Shown: in pieces, positions 1 to 9,653 of the stretch | Position numbering within the stretch: the first letter of the stretch is position 1 | Layout of the letters: the number at the start of each line of letters is the position of its first letter | Assembly: GCA_041399085.1 (NCBI GenBank) | Contig: JAWKTM010000023.1 | Coordinates: forward strand, 1-64,000 | Reading direction: 5' to 3' | Source of the DNA: JAWKTM01 sp041399085 | Lineage (GTDB): Bacteria; Planctomycetota; Planctomycetia; Pirellulales; Pirellulaceae | Length of the DNA: 64,000 bases | Made by a program: the position numbers and the translations under genes | The notes under the pieces: generated by a model | What the model saw: only the letters and a program-made list of their open reading frames with translations | Database searches by the model: none | Told to the model about the DNA's origin: nothing

Positions 1-104
1 TTGCAGGCTTGGCTGCCGGAATAGTCGAACTCGCAAGCCTGCCCGATCACAATCGGGCCGGAACCGATGAGCAAAATCTTGTGAATGTCCGTTCGCTTGG
101 GCAC
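1..104 (-). CDS. carB: Carbamoyl-phosphate synthase large subunit, N-terminal fragment
   Basis: Only the first 34 or so codons are in the window; the gene runs off the left edge. The reverse strand reads VPKRTDIHKILLIGSGPIVI, then a GQACEFDYSGSQAC stretch, which is the hallmark N-terminus of CarB and its first ATP-grasp half. CarB makes carbamoyl phosphate from glutamine-derived ammonia, bicarbonate and two ATP, for pyrimidine and arginine synthesis in the cytoplasm. The start is a GTG at 104-102; no in-frame ATG lies just upstream. It is divergent from rpsO. Identity is secure despite the short fragment; whether the rest is intact cannot be seen. Confidence 0.93.
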   Translation of the reverse strand, partial: MPKRTDIHKILLIGSGPIVIGQACEFDYSGSQAC

Positions 105-409
105 GCCGAAACCGTTTCTCGTTAAGGAGTTAGGATGATTTCCACCCACCACGGGCGTTCGCAGTAAAATCTCCCAACGATAGCACGATGAATTCGGGCG
201 ATTCAAGGCGGGGCCGTTGTCGCACCGGCGATCAAGTTTCTGGTCAGGGCGCCTTTGCAAATACGAGAGTCGCTGCTACATTGGCTCGCTTAGCGTGTAA
301 ATGTTGTTGTAATGTTGGAGTAGTCTTGGTTTTCAAACAGTAATTGAGGGGATTCATCGCGCGGCGGCCCGAGAGCGGCATTCGCTGGCGTCGAGAATCG
401 CGGTAGCAC
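105..409. other. Intergenic region between divergent carB and rpsO
   Basis: About 305 bases without a credible gene. It must hold the promoters of carB (leftward) and rpsO (rightward). A weak sigma-70-like pair is visible for rpsO: TTGCAA at 255-260 and TACATT at 277-282, spaced by 16 bases. No strong Shine-Dalgarno precedes rpsO. Open frames on the minus strand here have no recognisable protein character. Confidence 0.4.
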
Positions 410-679
410 ATGACCATCACGAAAGACCGGAAGCAGGAATTAATCCACGGGTTCAAGAAGCACGAGGGCGACACGGGATCGCCTGAGGTGCAGATCGCCA
501 TTTTAACCACGCGGATTAACGCCCTGACCGACCACATGCGAACGCACAACAAAGACTATGCCAGCCGGCGTGGGCTGTTGGCGTTGGTGAGTCGTCGTCG
601 CCGTCTGCTGGATTATCTGCGCAAGATTGATCCGCAGCGGTATATCGACATCATCACTCGATTGAATATCCGCAAGTGA
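410..679 (+). CDS. rpsO: 30S ribosomal protein S15
   Basis: An 89-residue protein of exactly the usual S15 length. It begins MTITKDRKQELI, and contains the conserved HEGDTGSPEVQIA, the LTxHxxxHxKDxxSRRGLL block and ends with RYxxIITRLNIRK. S15 binds the central domain of 16S rRNA early in 30S assembly. It lies immediately upstream of pnp in the same direction, the classical rpsO-pnp arrangement in which the two genes are often co-transcribed and processed in the intergenic leader. The ATG has no clear Shine-Dalgarno. Identification is certain. Confidence 0.98.
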   Translation: MTITKDRKQELIHGFKKHEGDTGSPEVQIAILTTRINALTDHMRTHNKDYASRRGLLALVSRRRRLLDYLRKIDPQRYIDIITRLNIRK

Positions 680-1022
680 TTTTGGGCCGTTCGGCCTTCT
701 CTGGTATCTAGCTACCATTTCCCGCCGCAGGGAATTTCGTTCGCGTGAGCGGTTCGGCGGTGGCGTCCAATCAGTTCGCTTTAGCGGCGAGGACGCCCGT
801 CTTCTGTTGTTGCGCTGTGCCGGTAGGAAAACGGCTGTTCGTCGATTCGATGCGCGTTCCTCGCGGGAGCAATGGTTCCTTGCGAGGTCGGCGTTGGCGG
901 CGGATGTTCTGGTTTCGCTTGCCGGGCAAGCTCTCTTCGTCGCGGGTTGAATAGGCTCTTTCACGCTCGAGCCACAGACTGATGTGATTTTGCCAAGACG
1001 CAATGTAGGTTAGGAATTGAAC
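680..1022 (+). other. rpsO-pnp intergenic leader
   Basis: A 343-base non-coding stretch between rpsO and pnp, long for an operon leader. A short hairpin GGCCGTTCGGCC follows the rpsO stop at about 685-698. In enterobacteria this leader is cleaved by RNase III and bound by PNPase for autoregulation; similar control here is inference only. A 69-residue frame at 745-954 has no codon or family support and was not called. A Shine-Dalgarno-like AGGA lies at 1012-1015. Confidence 0.4.
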
Positions 1023-3269
1023 GTGAAGGTTCGAGTAGAAAAGCAAATTGGACAGCAGACACTAATCTTTGAAACGGGCCATTTGGCCAAGCAAGCTTCG
1101 GCGGCCGTGGTCGCCCAGTACGGCGAGACACTGGTGTTGAACGCCGTCACCACCGGACCGCCGCGGCCCGGAATCGACTTTTTCCCGCTGACTTGCGATT
1201 ACCGCGAGCGTTCGGCGGCGGCCGGCAAGTTCCCCGGCGGATTTCTGAAGCGCGAAGGTCGCCCTTCGATGAAGGAGACGCTGACTTCGCGGTTGATCGA
1301 CCGGCCGATTCGGCCATTGTTCCCGGAAGGTTTCCACGACGAAGTGCAATGCCAAGCGATCGTGTTGTCCAGCGACAAGCTGAACGACGCCGATGTGTTG
1401 GCGATGAACGGCGTGGCCGCGGCGTTGTTCATTTCGCCGATGCCGTTCCAAGGTCCGGTCGCTTCGGTGCGAGTCGGACGCGTGGATGGTCAACTGGTGC
1501 CGTTCCCGTCGCAAGAGGACTTGGAGGAAAGCGACCTCGACTTGATCGTCAGCGGATCGGAAGAAGCCGTGACGATGATCGAAGGGTTCGCTCGCGAAGT
1601 GCCCGAAGACGAGATGCTCGAAGCGATTCGCTATGCCCACGAAGTGATCCGCGAAGTCTGCGGTTTGCAACGCGAGCTGTATGACAAGGTACAACCACAG
1701 AAGGCGGAATACATCGCGCCGCCGAACGACGGTCTGTACGATCGCGTGGCCGAGCGGTACTACGATCGCTTCAAGTCGGCTAAGCAGACGGAAGGCAAGC
1801 AGGCTCGTGCGGAAGCCGTTTCGCAATTGAAGGACGAGGCGATTGCCTCGTTCATTCCCGATCCCGAAGCGGCCGATGCGATCGACATCAATCGCTTCAA
1901 GACGGTCTGGCACGACTTGGAATATCGTGTCGTTCGCGATTTGATTCTGGCCGGCACGCGCCCTGATGGTCGCGACGGCAAGACGTTGCGGGGTATCGAT
2001 TGCCACGTCGATGTGTTGCCTCGCACGCATGGCTCGGCAGTTTTCCAACGTGGCGAGACTCAGGCGTTGATCACGATCACGCTGGGCACCGGTCGCGATG
2101 AACAACGGGTCGACGGCTTGCTTGACGAGTATTCAAAGAAGTTCATGCTCGATTACAACTTCCCGCCGTTTTCGGTGGGCGAGTGCCGCCCGATCCGAGG
2201 CCCGGGTCGTCGCGAGATTGGCCACGGCGCGTTGGCCGAGCGGAGCGTGAATCCGGTAATGCCCGATCCCGAGGATTTTCCGTACACGGTTCGCGTGATT
2301 TCGGACATCCTCGAGTCGAACGGTTCTTCGTCGATGGCTTCGGTTTGCGGAGCGACGTTGGGCTTGATGGCCGCTGGCGTGCCGATCACGAATCCGGTGG
2401 CCGGCATCTCCGTGGGCTTGGTCAAGGAGAATGACAACTGGACTTTGTTGACCGACATCATCGGCGACGAAGATCACTTCGGCGACATGGATTTCAAGAT
2501 CGCTGGCACGCAGAACGGCATCACCGGCATCCAGTTGGATCTGAAGATCAACGGCATTAGCGAGGAAATCATCAAAGCCACGATGGTGCAATCGCGCGAA
2601 GCTCGGATTGAAATCCTTCGCAAGATGTTGACCACGATTCCGCGTCCGAAGGCCGATACTTCGCCGTGGGCGCCGCGTTTGATCCGCACCAAGATTCACC
2701 CGGACAAGATCGGGTTGCTGATCGGTCCGGGCGGCAAGACGATTCGCAGCATCCAGGAAACGACGGGCACGGTGATCGAAGTCGACGACGACGGCACCGT
2801 CACGGTCGCCAGCAGCAATCAGGAATGGGCGACGGCCGCGCTGCGTCAGATCGAAGCGCTCACCGCGACCGTTCAGATCGGCAAGATCTACGACGGCCGC
2901 GTCACCAGCATCAAGGAGTTCGGCGCGTTTGTCGAAATCCTGCCCGGTCGCGACGGTCTGTGCCATGTCAGCGAGTTGTCGAACGGCTTCGTCAGCAGCG
3001 TGTCGGACTTCTGCCAAGTGGGCGACGAGATGAAGGTGTACGTGATCGATGTCGATGAACACGATCGCGTGAAGCTGAGTCGTCGTCGGGCGTTGGAGGA
3101 ACTGGGCCTGGAAGACGAACTGGCCGCGGCCGCCGGCGATGGCGAAGGTGGCGAGCGCCCGCCACGCCGTCCGCGCGAAGGCGGCGACCGAGGTGATCGC
3201 GGCGGCGAACGTCGTGGAGATCGCGGCGACCGAGGCGGACGCGGCGGCGGCCGAGGCGGTCGACGTTAA
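1023..3269 (+). CDS. pnp: Polyribonucleotide nucleotidyltransferase (PNPase)
   Basis: A 748-residue phosphorolytic 3'-5' exoribonuclease of the RNA degradosome. Domains in order are RNase PH 1 (about 10-140), a helical linker, RNase PH 2 (about 310-520), a KH domain with the GxxG loop in IGLLIGPGGKTIRSI, an S1 domain (IYDGRVTSIKEFGAFVEI onward), and a 45-residue tail very rich in Arg, Gly and Asp. The GTG at 1023 is preferred over the in-frame TTG at 1017, because AGGA at 1012-1015 is only one base from the TTG but seven from the GTG. The RG-rich tail extends beyond the usual S1 end and may bind RNA or partners. The gene is intact and follows rpsO. Confidence 0.97.
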   Translation: MKVRVEKQIGQQTLIFETGHLAKQASAAVVAQYGETLVLNAVTTGPPRPGIDFFPLTCDYRERSAAAGKFPGGFLKREGRPSMKETLTSRLIDRPIRPLFPEGFHDEVQCQAIVLSSDKLNDADVLAMNGVAAALFISPMPFQGPVASVRVGRVDGQLVPFPSQEDLEESDLDLIVSGSEEAVTMIEGFAREVPEDEMLEAIRYAHEVIREVCGLQRELYDKVQPQKAEYIAPPNDGLYDRVAERYYDRFKSAKQTEGKQARAEAVSQLKDEAIASFIPDPEAADAIDINRFKTVWHDLEYRVVRDLILAGTRPDGRDGKTLRGIDCHVDVLPRTHGSAVFQRGETQALITITLGTGRDEQRVDGLLDEYSKKFMLDYNFPPFSVGECRPIRGPGRREIGHGALAERSVNPVMPDPEDFPYTVRVISDILESNGSSSMASVCGATLGLMAAGVPITNPVAGISVGLVKENDNWTLLTDIIGDEDHFGDMDFKIAGTQNGITGIQLDLKINGISEEIIKATMVQSREARIEILRKMLTTIPRPKADTSPWAPRLIRTKIHPDKIGLLIGPGGKTIRSIQETTGTVIEVDDDGTVTVASSNQEWATAALRQIEALTATVQIGKIYDGRVTSIKEFGAFVEILPGRDGLCHVSELSNGFVSSVSDFCQVGDEMKVYVIDVDEHDRVKLSRRRALEELGLEDELAAAAGDGEGGERPPRRPREGGDRGDRGGERRGDRGDRGGRGGGRGGRR

Positions 3270-3336
3270 CGAATCGTTGACGAAGTGGAACGTTGACTGG
3301 CGGCTTTAACGACTCGCCAGTTCGATGCATTACAAT

Positions 3337-3371
3337 GGCCCAGCCCGCCCCGAGCGGCGCTGGGTCTTTTT
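3337..3371 (+). terminator. Rho-independent terminator after pnp
   Basis: CCCAGC (3339-3344) pairs with GCTGGG (3359-3364), extended inward by CCGC/GCGG with one bulged C, and is followed directly by TCTTTTT. This is a strong intrinsic terminator 68 bases after the pnp stop. It also argues that the downstream kinase does not start at the upstream in-frame ATG at 3325. Confidence 0.85.
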
Positions 3372-3402
3372 ATCGACACACCGCCAGTACGCACGTCTTG
3401 CC

Positions 3403-4173
3403 ATGTCGCCTCCGCCGCAACCCGATTCCCAGCAACAACAGGCTCAACAGCAGTACGAAAAGCTGCACAGCCAGTACAACGAACTGGCGGAGCTGGCTGG
3501 CTCGCTGGCTCACGAGATCAAGAATCCGCTGTCCGTGATTCGCATGAATCTGGAGCTGTTGAACGAGGATCTCTCGGAAGCGAAAACGCCGAACGAACGA
3601 CGCGCGCTCAACAAGGTGCGGATCGTCGAAGAGCAGTGCGTGCGGCTGGAGAACATGCTGAACGACTTTCTGCGTTTTGCGCGCGTTCGCAATCTCAATT
3701 TGCAGCCCAGCAATCTGAATGAGCAGATCGAACAGGTTTTGAATCTGTTTGAAGTCCAGGCTCGCAAATCCAATATCGAAATTCGTCGCTACCTGGACGC
3801 CGATTTGCCGACGGTATTTCTCGATCGCGAGACGATCCGCTCGGCGCTGATCAATCTGGTGAAGAACGCTTTCGAGGCGATGGATCATGACGGGGAGCTG
3901 ACCGCGCGAACCTATGTCACGCGAACTGGCGTGGCGTTGGATTTGATCGATACGGGCTGCGGGATGGACGAGCGGACGGCGATCAAAATGTTCGATGCGT
4001 TCTTCTCGACCAAGGACGGCGGATCGGGCCTGGGGTTGCCGCACGCACGCAAAGTGATCGAAGCCCACGGGGCTCGGATCGACGTGCAAAGCGAACTCGG
4101 CCGCGGCACCAAATTCACCATCGAGTTCCCCGCGCCGGCTCGCTTGGCCACGGGCGCGGCGGCGGTCGTCTAG
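3403..4173 (+). CDS. Soluble two-component sensor histidine kinase
   Basis: About 256 residues. After a short Gln-rich coiled N-terminus comes a HisKA helix with the phospho-acceptor His37 in LAHEIKNPLSVIRMNL, then an HATPase_c domain with the N box (LINLVKNAFEAM), the G1 box (DTGCGMDE) and the G2 box (GGSGLGLPHARKVIEAHG). No membrane segment or sensor domain is present, so input must come from a partner or from the short N-terminal coil. ATG 3403 is chosen because the upstream ATG at 3325 lies before the pnp terminator. No response regulator is adjacent; the next gene is a BlaI repressor whose first operator-like dyad overlaps this stop codon. Confidence 0.9.
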   Translation: MSPPPQPDSQQQQAQQQYEKLHSQYNELAELAGSLAHEIKNPLSVIRMNLELLNEDLSEAKTPNERRALNKVRIVEEQCVRLENMLNDFLRFARVRNLNLQPSNLNEQIEQVLNLFEVQARKSNIEIRRYLDADLPTVFLDRETIRSALINLVKNAFEAMDHDGELTARTYVTRTGVALDLIDTGCGMDERTAIKMFDAFFSTKDGGSGLGLPHARKVIEAHGARIDVQSELGRGTKFTIEFPAPARLATGAAAVV

Positions 4174-4183
4174 TTTTGTAGAC
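4168..4183. promoter_or_regulatory. Candidate BlaI operator, distal dyad
   Basis: GTCTA-GTTTTG-TAGAC, a perfect 5-6-5 dyad overlapping the kinase stop codon. An identical-arm dyad lies 51 bases downstream, in front of blaI. BlaI/MecI-family repressors bind short dyads upstream of their own operon, so autoregulation is the likely role; this is inferred from position and symmetry. Confidence 0.55.
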
Positions 4184-4218
4184 AAATCAGGTTGACTCGG
4201 TCCTCGCCGGCCCGTATC

Positions 4219-4234
4219 GTCTATTTAACTAGAC
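4219..4234. promoter_or_regulatory. Candidate BlaI operator, proximal dyad
   Basis: GTCTA-TTTAAC-TAGAC, with one more C/G pair outside each arm, 39 bases before the blaI ATG. Its arms and 6-base spacing match those of the dyad at 4168-4183, and the centre-to-centre distance of 51 bases is close to five helical turns, as expected for cooperative dimer binding. Confidence 0.6.
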
Positions 4235-4273
4235 GAGCACGTGGCCATCGACGCAGGCGAGGAGTGAGCGGAA

Positions 4274-4663
4274 ATGCCGAGACCGGTTTCCAAGTATCCG
4301 ACGGAACTTGAGCTGCGGATTCTCAAGCTGCTGTGGCGCGAGCATCCGCGGTTGGCTCGCGATGTTCAAGCCGCTTTGGCGGAAGAAGGACGCGAGCTGG
4401 CGAAGACCTCGGTCATCACGACGTTGAACACAATGGTCGACAAGCGGTATCTGTCGCGCAAACCGCAGGGGAACACCTACCTGTTCAGCCCCAAGATCAC
4501 GCAGGAGCAGGTGGCCGATCGCGTGTTGGACGATGTTGTCGATCGAGTCTTCGACGGATCGGCTTCGGCCGTGTTGCTGAAGCTGTTCGACGCGCGGGAG
4601 CTCGACGCCGACGAACTGCGTGAACTTCGTGCCTTGATCGATCGCAAGCTGAGCGATTCGTAA
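4274..4663 (+). CDS. BlaI/MecI/CopY-family transcriptional repressor
   Basis: A 129-residue protein of typical BlaI length. The N-terminal winged helix-turn-helix shows the family signature: ELELRILKLLW, the recognition region LAKTSVITTLNTMVDKRYL, and the wing GNTYLFSPKITQEQ. The C-terminal half is the dimerisation helix region cut by the partner protease in the bla/mec systems. It is followed after 39 bases by an M56 (BlaR1-like) protease gene, the classical sensor-protease partner, but that gene is broken here. If the protease is dead, the repressor may be constitutive or answer to another M56 protease elsewhere. Two symmetrical operator candidates precede it. Confidence 0.93.
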   Translation: MPRPVSKYPTELELRILKLLWREHPRLARDVQAALAEEGRELAKTSVITTLNTMVDKRYLSRKPQGNTYLFSPKITQEQVADRVLDDVVDRVFDGSASAVLLKLFDARELDADELRELRALIDRKLSDS

Positions 4664-4702
4664 TCCGTCCGCCCCGGCTGTCATCCCATTCGGAGTCCCG
4701 CG

Positions 4703-5957
4703 ATGAATTATTTGACCACGATCGACGGAGCATTTGCCCTGCGCACGACCACCGCGCTGCTGCATTTCGTTTGGCAAGGGACGCTGATCGCGGCCGTCGC
4801 ACATCTGATTGCGGCGCTCTCGCGGCGCGGAGATGCTCGCGTGCAATATGCGGTGTATGTGACCGCGCTAGTTTCGATGCTGGCGAGCGTGGTCGTGACG
4901 TTCTCGCTCGTCGAACCGCATGCGCCGGCGATGAGCTCCACGGTCGAAACAAGTTCGGCGGATCTCCCAATCGGTGTCGCGCCCGGTGAAATGCGGGAAG
5001 CCAGTCGCGCGGCAGACACGGGCGTGGCCACACCGCGCCCATCGATGCTCCCTCCTCAACACGAATCCACGTCGCCCGTCGCCGAACAGTTCGGCCAATC
5101 GCCAGCGGCCGGGCTCGCTCCGGTTCCACCGGCAACTTCCGCGGCGACGATGACTCCGCGAGCGAATTGGGTCGCGGCCTCGGCTCGCTATGTCACGGCG
5201 GGCTACCTGGTCGGCGTTATGCTCTGTCTGCTACGTCTCGCACACGGCATGTCGAGCGGCCTTCGCATGCGTCAACAGCCATCGTCGAGCAGCTTCCCCG
5301 ACTTGATTGAATTGATACGTGAGCAGGCGGTGACTGGATTGCGCTTTCTTCCCGTCCGATGGTGCTGAGGTAACCGTACCCGTGGTGATCGGCGTCGTGC
5401 GGCCCTTGGTGTTGGTGCCCGCCGCCGCAGCGACCGGTTTGTCGAGCCGTCAATTGCAAGCGTTGCTGGCTCACGAACTGGCCCATCTGCGACGTCAGAC
5501 GCTGCCGTGAATCTGCCCAGCATGATCGAATCGCTGCTGTTTTTTCACCTGGCCGTCAGTTCGTAAGCCGAAGCGCATCAGCGAACAGCGGGAATTGGCG
5601 TGCGACTGATCTGCGTCAGCTGCCGGTTGCCGTCGTCTTATGCCGACGCGCTGGTCCGCATGGCCGAACTGTCTCACGACGAACGCTTGCGATCCAGCTG
5701 GCGGCGTTGTCCGCGTTGGCGGCCACCACCGGAACTCCGACCGAATTCAAACGCCGCGTCTATCGCATTCTGGGACTTAAGCCGGCGGCGAATCCGCTTA
5801 ATCCGGCCGCACGGTATTGGCCGCGTATTGTCTTCGGCGGTGCTCGCGATCGCCGCTCCGCTGGTTTGGCATCAAGTGGCCCTGTTCGCCTGCTCAGCAG
5901 CAAGTCGAATCCGACCCGAAAGCGGCCGACGCGACAATGCCGAGCGGTAGTCCGCCA
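4703..5957 (+). pseudogene. BlaR1/MecR1-like M56 membrane metalloprotease, frameshifted
   Basis: The first 200 codons read well: membrane helices around LLHFVWQGTLIAAVAHLIAA and VTALVSMLASVVVTF, a long periplasmic loop, then LIREQAVTGLRFLPV. A shift near 5364 leads to VPVVIGVVRPLVLVPAA and the zinc motif LLAHELAHLRR (HExxH, about 5472-5495). Another shift gives VNLPSMIESLLFFHLAV, another KRISEQRELACD, another SYADALVRMAEL, another TPTEFKRRVYRILGL, another AIAAPLVWHQVALFA. At least six changes of frame with in-frame stops leave no functional reading frame. The order of fragments matches an intact M56 protein, so this was the blaI partner. Boundaries on the right are approximate. Confidence 0.8.
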
Positions 5958-7074
5958 ACGACGCGCGATGTTGTGCCAGAACCCGCCAGGCAGCCCGATG
6001 CGCTGGCGGCCGACAACCCCGCCGGCCGATGCGGCTAAGCCATCCCCGGCCGAAGACGCCGCCGCCGAGAATACCGCAGCCAAAGACACCGCAGCCAAAG
6101 ACACCGCAGCCATAGACACTGCAAGCTGGGCGACCGCGGCCATCGGATCAGCGGGCAACTCGATGTCGATGATCTTTTTCGCCTGACGGTCGGCGGCGGT
6201 AATGAACAATCCCACGCGGACCTTGTATCGCGACGCGATCCATTGCGAACGGCTGGAAACCGATCGTCGATGGGATCGATTCGGAAACGGAACAAGTCGT
6301 GGCGTCGCTCGATCTGAGCGACTTGCCCGACGACGACGATCGTCCTCGCCGACCAGGGTCCGACGTTCGGGGAAGCGACGATTGCCTTTTCGCCCGACGG
6401 GAACTTGCTGGTCGGGAACCAGCGTGGACACCTGCGTCGTACAACGCGGCGACCGGCGAGCTGGCCGCGCCTGCTCGACGACGAGGCAGGGCGAACGGCG
6501 ATTGAAAACATCCCTGATGTGTGGCATCCAACCGGCGCGATGGGCTGCTAGGCCGTCGCCTTTTTCGCCTGACGGGCGGCGCATCGCGGTTTGCGGCGAA
6601 TCTCACCGACGATTGGAGCCGATCACTGATCGCATCGATCATGGCGAATCAGCCAGACCGCCGGGGCGGCTGAAGGTGTTCGAGCGATCTTCGGGCAAGC
6701 TGCTCTTCAACCCACCGGCACACGACGATCAAGTGATGGACGTGGCCTGCCCGACGGAAAGTATTTCCACAAGCGCCGGGCGCGTTGATGGATAGCCTGG
6801 AAACCGGACAACACGGCAACGGCTTGACTGTTCGATGCGAAGACCGGCGTGCCGCCGCGACTCGATCTGCAACTTCGCGGATGGATGTACGACGTCGAAT
6901 TCTCCCGACAGCCAACGCCTGTTGATCGGGCGCTCGCGCTTCGATTCTGGCGGCGGCAACGACCGGCGTGGTGGCGATGATCGCCAGCGAAAACGGCGGC
7001 CGTCTTGTGGAAGCGAACCGCTCACGGTCGGCCATGAAGGTCGCGTTTGCCCGCAGGAATCCGCCGTGATCTAA
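5958..7074 (+). pseudogene. WD40 beta-propeller remnant, frameshifted
   Basis: Pieces of at least four propeller blades occur in order but in changing frames: IAFSPDGNLLVGNQRGHLR then YNAATGEL (about 6380-6470), VAF then SPDGRRIAVCGES across a run of five T (about 6550-6605), LKVFERSSGKLLFNPPAHDD (about 6672-6735), and FDAKTGVPPRLDLQLRGW then VEF/PDSQRLLIGR (about 6830-6930). Several in-frame stops separate them. It follows the M56 remnant without a clear new start, so the ancestor may have been one M56-WD40 protein or two genes. Removing one T from the run restores the second blade, so some of the damage is single-base indels. Confidence 0.65.
6073..6117 (+). repeat. 15-bp tandem repeat, three units
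   Basis: Three consecutive units of ACCGCAGCCAAAGAC, the third with one change, coding for TAAKD-TAAKD-TAAID in one frame. It sits in the low-complexity linker between the M56 membrane part and the WD40 remnant and ends in a degenerate fourth unit. Confidence 0.75.
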
Positions 7075-7135
7075 AGCTTACCAATCGCGAGTCGTTTCCT
7101 CGTTCTCTCTGGCCGACGAATCCGGCCGGACTGAA

Positions 7136-9509
7136 ATGGTGCTCAGGCCACCAATCACTGAACTGCAGAAGAAAGAGAAGCAGCCACGTTGCGAGAGCTT
7201 CGCGATGCCGCCCGGTCATCTGTTGGCGTTCGGTGTTGTCGGCGCGCTGCGGCCTGCATTATCTTCGCATCGGCAAGCTGGAACGAAAGCAGGATGTATG
7301 ACAACTCGCCCAATCCGCCCGCCGGTGAACCCGGTGATCCCCTTGCCGCGTTGGTTCCCAGTCGGAAGCACTCACCGCCAGGCATCCGTCGACGGATGCG
7401 CTCGCCCCGCAAAACGTCGCTGAGCATTGCCCGACTCGCTCCGGCGGCATTACGGCAACGGATTGTTGGCGATGTTTGACAACGACGGCCAAGCCGTGGA
7501 GCCGCGACGGCCAGCGGCGATGTCGTGACCGACGAACTAATTGGAAGATATAGCCGATCTTCGCCGCGAGCTGCATATTGAAGTCTCGATACACCCTGAC
7601 CGGTTAGCCGCCATCTCGGGAGAATGCGGTCGCTGGAAAAGCTCAGTCTCTACAACATCAATACAGAAGGCCGCGCTAGGGCGATCAAGCGATTCGTGGC
7701 ATTATTGGGCTCGACTCACTGCGCGAGCTGTCGATCGGCGCACGACGGACGCTGGCGCGCCAAGCTGCTTGAACAATTCCCGCAACTCACGTCGTTGAGC
7801 CTTTGCGGCAGGAAGCGAAGCTAACGGGATTAGCCACTCCGGTCGATCGGCAAGCTGAACACGGCTGAAATCATTAAGCTGGATTCATACGTTGCCACTG
7901 AGCGATTCGGCCGATGCAGTTCTCGGCGGATATGTTCGGGCATTTGGACGGGCTGACTAACCTCCGCGCTTACATTTGGTTGGTCATGAAGTGCCCGCGA
8001 ACATGCACTTTCCAAAATCTCTACCACCGACGCGCTCGGCCAATTCGATGGTCGGCGACGACGTCGCGAAGAAGTCGAGCTTGGCATCTGGCCCGCTGAA
8101 GGGCACGGTGGAGCTTGACGCACGGTGCGGTGGAACCACCACCAGCATTTAGACGCGTCGCCCGCATCGTTCCAGTAAAGGACTGAGACACCAGCAGCCA
8201 ACGCCTGACTGACGTATGCCTGGCTCGCCTTCGCGAACATCCTCAGTTGACTCATCTCTGCCCGGCGCTGGCGGAGTTACCGATCGGACGCTGCATCACA
8301 TTGCCAAGATCAAACGCTACGCCGCCTCGACCTGAACGGCAGCGGCCAACCGGGTTTTTCTCCCGGCCGCAACTTCACATCCCACGGCTTGGCCTTCGCT
8401 TTCCCAACTACCTCACTTGAAAAACGCTGTGGCTACACCTTTTCAACTGGACGGTGGAGGGCGGTTCTCTGGCCACAGTTCAAGCAACTCCGCGAACTCA
8501 CCATAATGATGTGTGACATCACACAATCGGAACTCGAATCATCATGCGGCCTTGCCCAATACACAAATCACCCATGGGCGGCAGCTGGGTATCACAACCT
8601 CAACGTCTGCCCGCCGCCCCGGAAGCTTCGACTAAGGTCCGGCGGAGATGCTGGGCGCAATTGGATCGAATCGAGGCGGAAGGGGCGAGTCCTCCGGTTC
8701 CGCCAACTCGGCAACCGATGTGGAAACTCAATTGCTGGCCAAGCTGATTCGCGGTGGAAGCTCGGAAACAAACGGTGAACGCGGCCGTAACACTGGTACG
8801 CCGCCGCGCAAGACGCCGAATTCGCCCGCCAAGTCTCGCACGAGTTCGAGAAAGCTGTCAGGGCGGCGAACGGACTCGTCAAACGAAACGGCATCTGTTA
8901 GCCGTTCTTACGGAAATGTTCGAAGTCTGGGGCGGCCGACGTTGGCGCGAGCAACTGGCTCCGTTGAACCCGAACGATTTGCCACAAACGGCATCGGGCG
9001 CCAGCGCCCCGGCGACTGGCGAACTGGAATCGTCCGCGTTGGCAATGGTTGTCAAGTTCGGCTATCAGGCCGACCGTTCCGATATCGGCAAGTTTGCTCT
9101 CGCGGTACGTGCCTTACATCATCCGGCCAGCAAACCGTTTCTAACAGACATCCTGCAAAACCCGCAGACCACATCAAAGACCGAAAACGCCAAGTGGAAA
9201 GACAACCTCGGCGGTCAATGGACCGACGCTAAATATGTCGCCGCCGTGGGACTTGCCGAGTTAGGCGAGCACGCGGCCGTCGAGTGGCTCTTGGCTCGAG
9301 CCCGCCCCAATGAGTTTGGTTTCGACTCATCTTTGTTCCACGCGCGACACTTCCACGACCCGCGCGGTTCGCTGCGCGAAAGCAGCCGCCTGGCGCTAAT
9401 CGACCTATTCGGCCAACAGCACGATGCCACCCACACCCAGTTGCAACAATGGTGGATTACCAACCAACAGCAACTCATCTTCCGGTCGGTCCCGCTGAAG
9501 GCCAATTGA
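7136..9509 (+). pseudogene. Membrane-anchored leucine-rich-repeat protein, frameshifted
   Basis: A plausible start at 7136 (MVLRPPITELQKKEKQPR) leads into a hydrophobic stretch split between frames (HLLAFGVVGAL, then AACIIFASASWNES). Downstream are LRR-like pieces in different frames: SLEKLSLYNI and LLEQFPQLTSLSLCG (about 7625-7815), GHLDGLTNLRAYIWL (about 7935-7985), LTHLCPALAELPIGR (about 8248-8292) and FKQLRELTIMMCDIT (about 8485-8525). The last 600 bases, up to the stop at 9509, are one clean frame with helical, HEAT-like character (KYVAAVGLAELGEHAAVEWL). Many stops interrupt the rest. LRR proteins with an N-terminal membrane anchor are common in planctomycetes; this copy is decayed or badly assembled. 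Confidence 0.65.
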
Positions 9510-9653
9510 ATCCAAGCTCTCTGAACTGGACGCGAATATCAACGGAAAAGTTGCTTCAGATGGGATTCCCATAGAGGCTCTTGCTATTGCGATTAAGAGA
9601 CCATGTTTCGTTCGGCGGTTCTGGTGTGCGAGCCAGCCTTGGTATTGTTATGT

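Noticed and set aside
745..954. 69-residue frame in the rpsO-pnp leader
   Set aside because: No Shine-Dalgarno, no recognisable domain, composition of a random GC-rich frame.
1062..3062. Long minus-strand frames inside pnp
   Set aside because: Mirror frames of a high-GC coding gene; pnp itself is certain.
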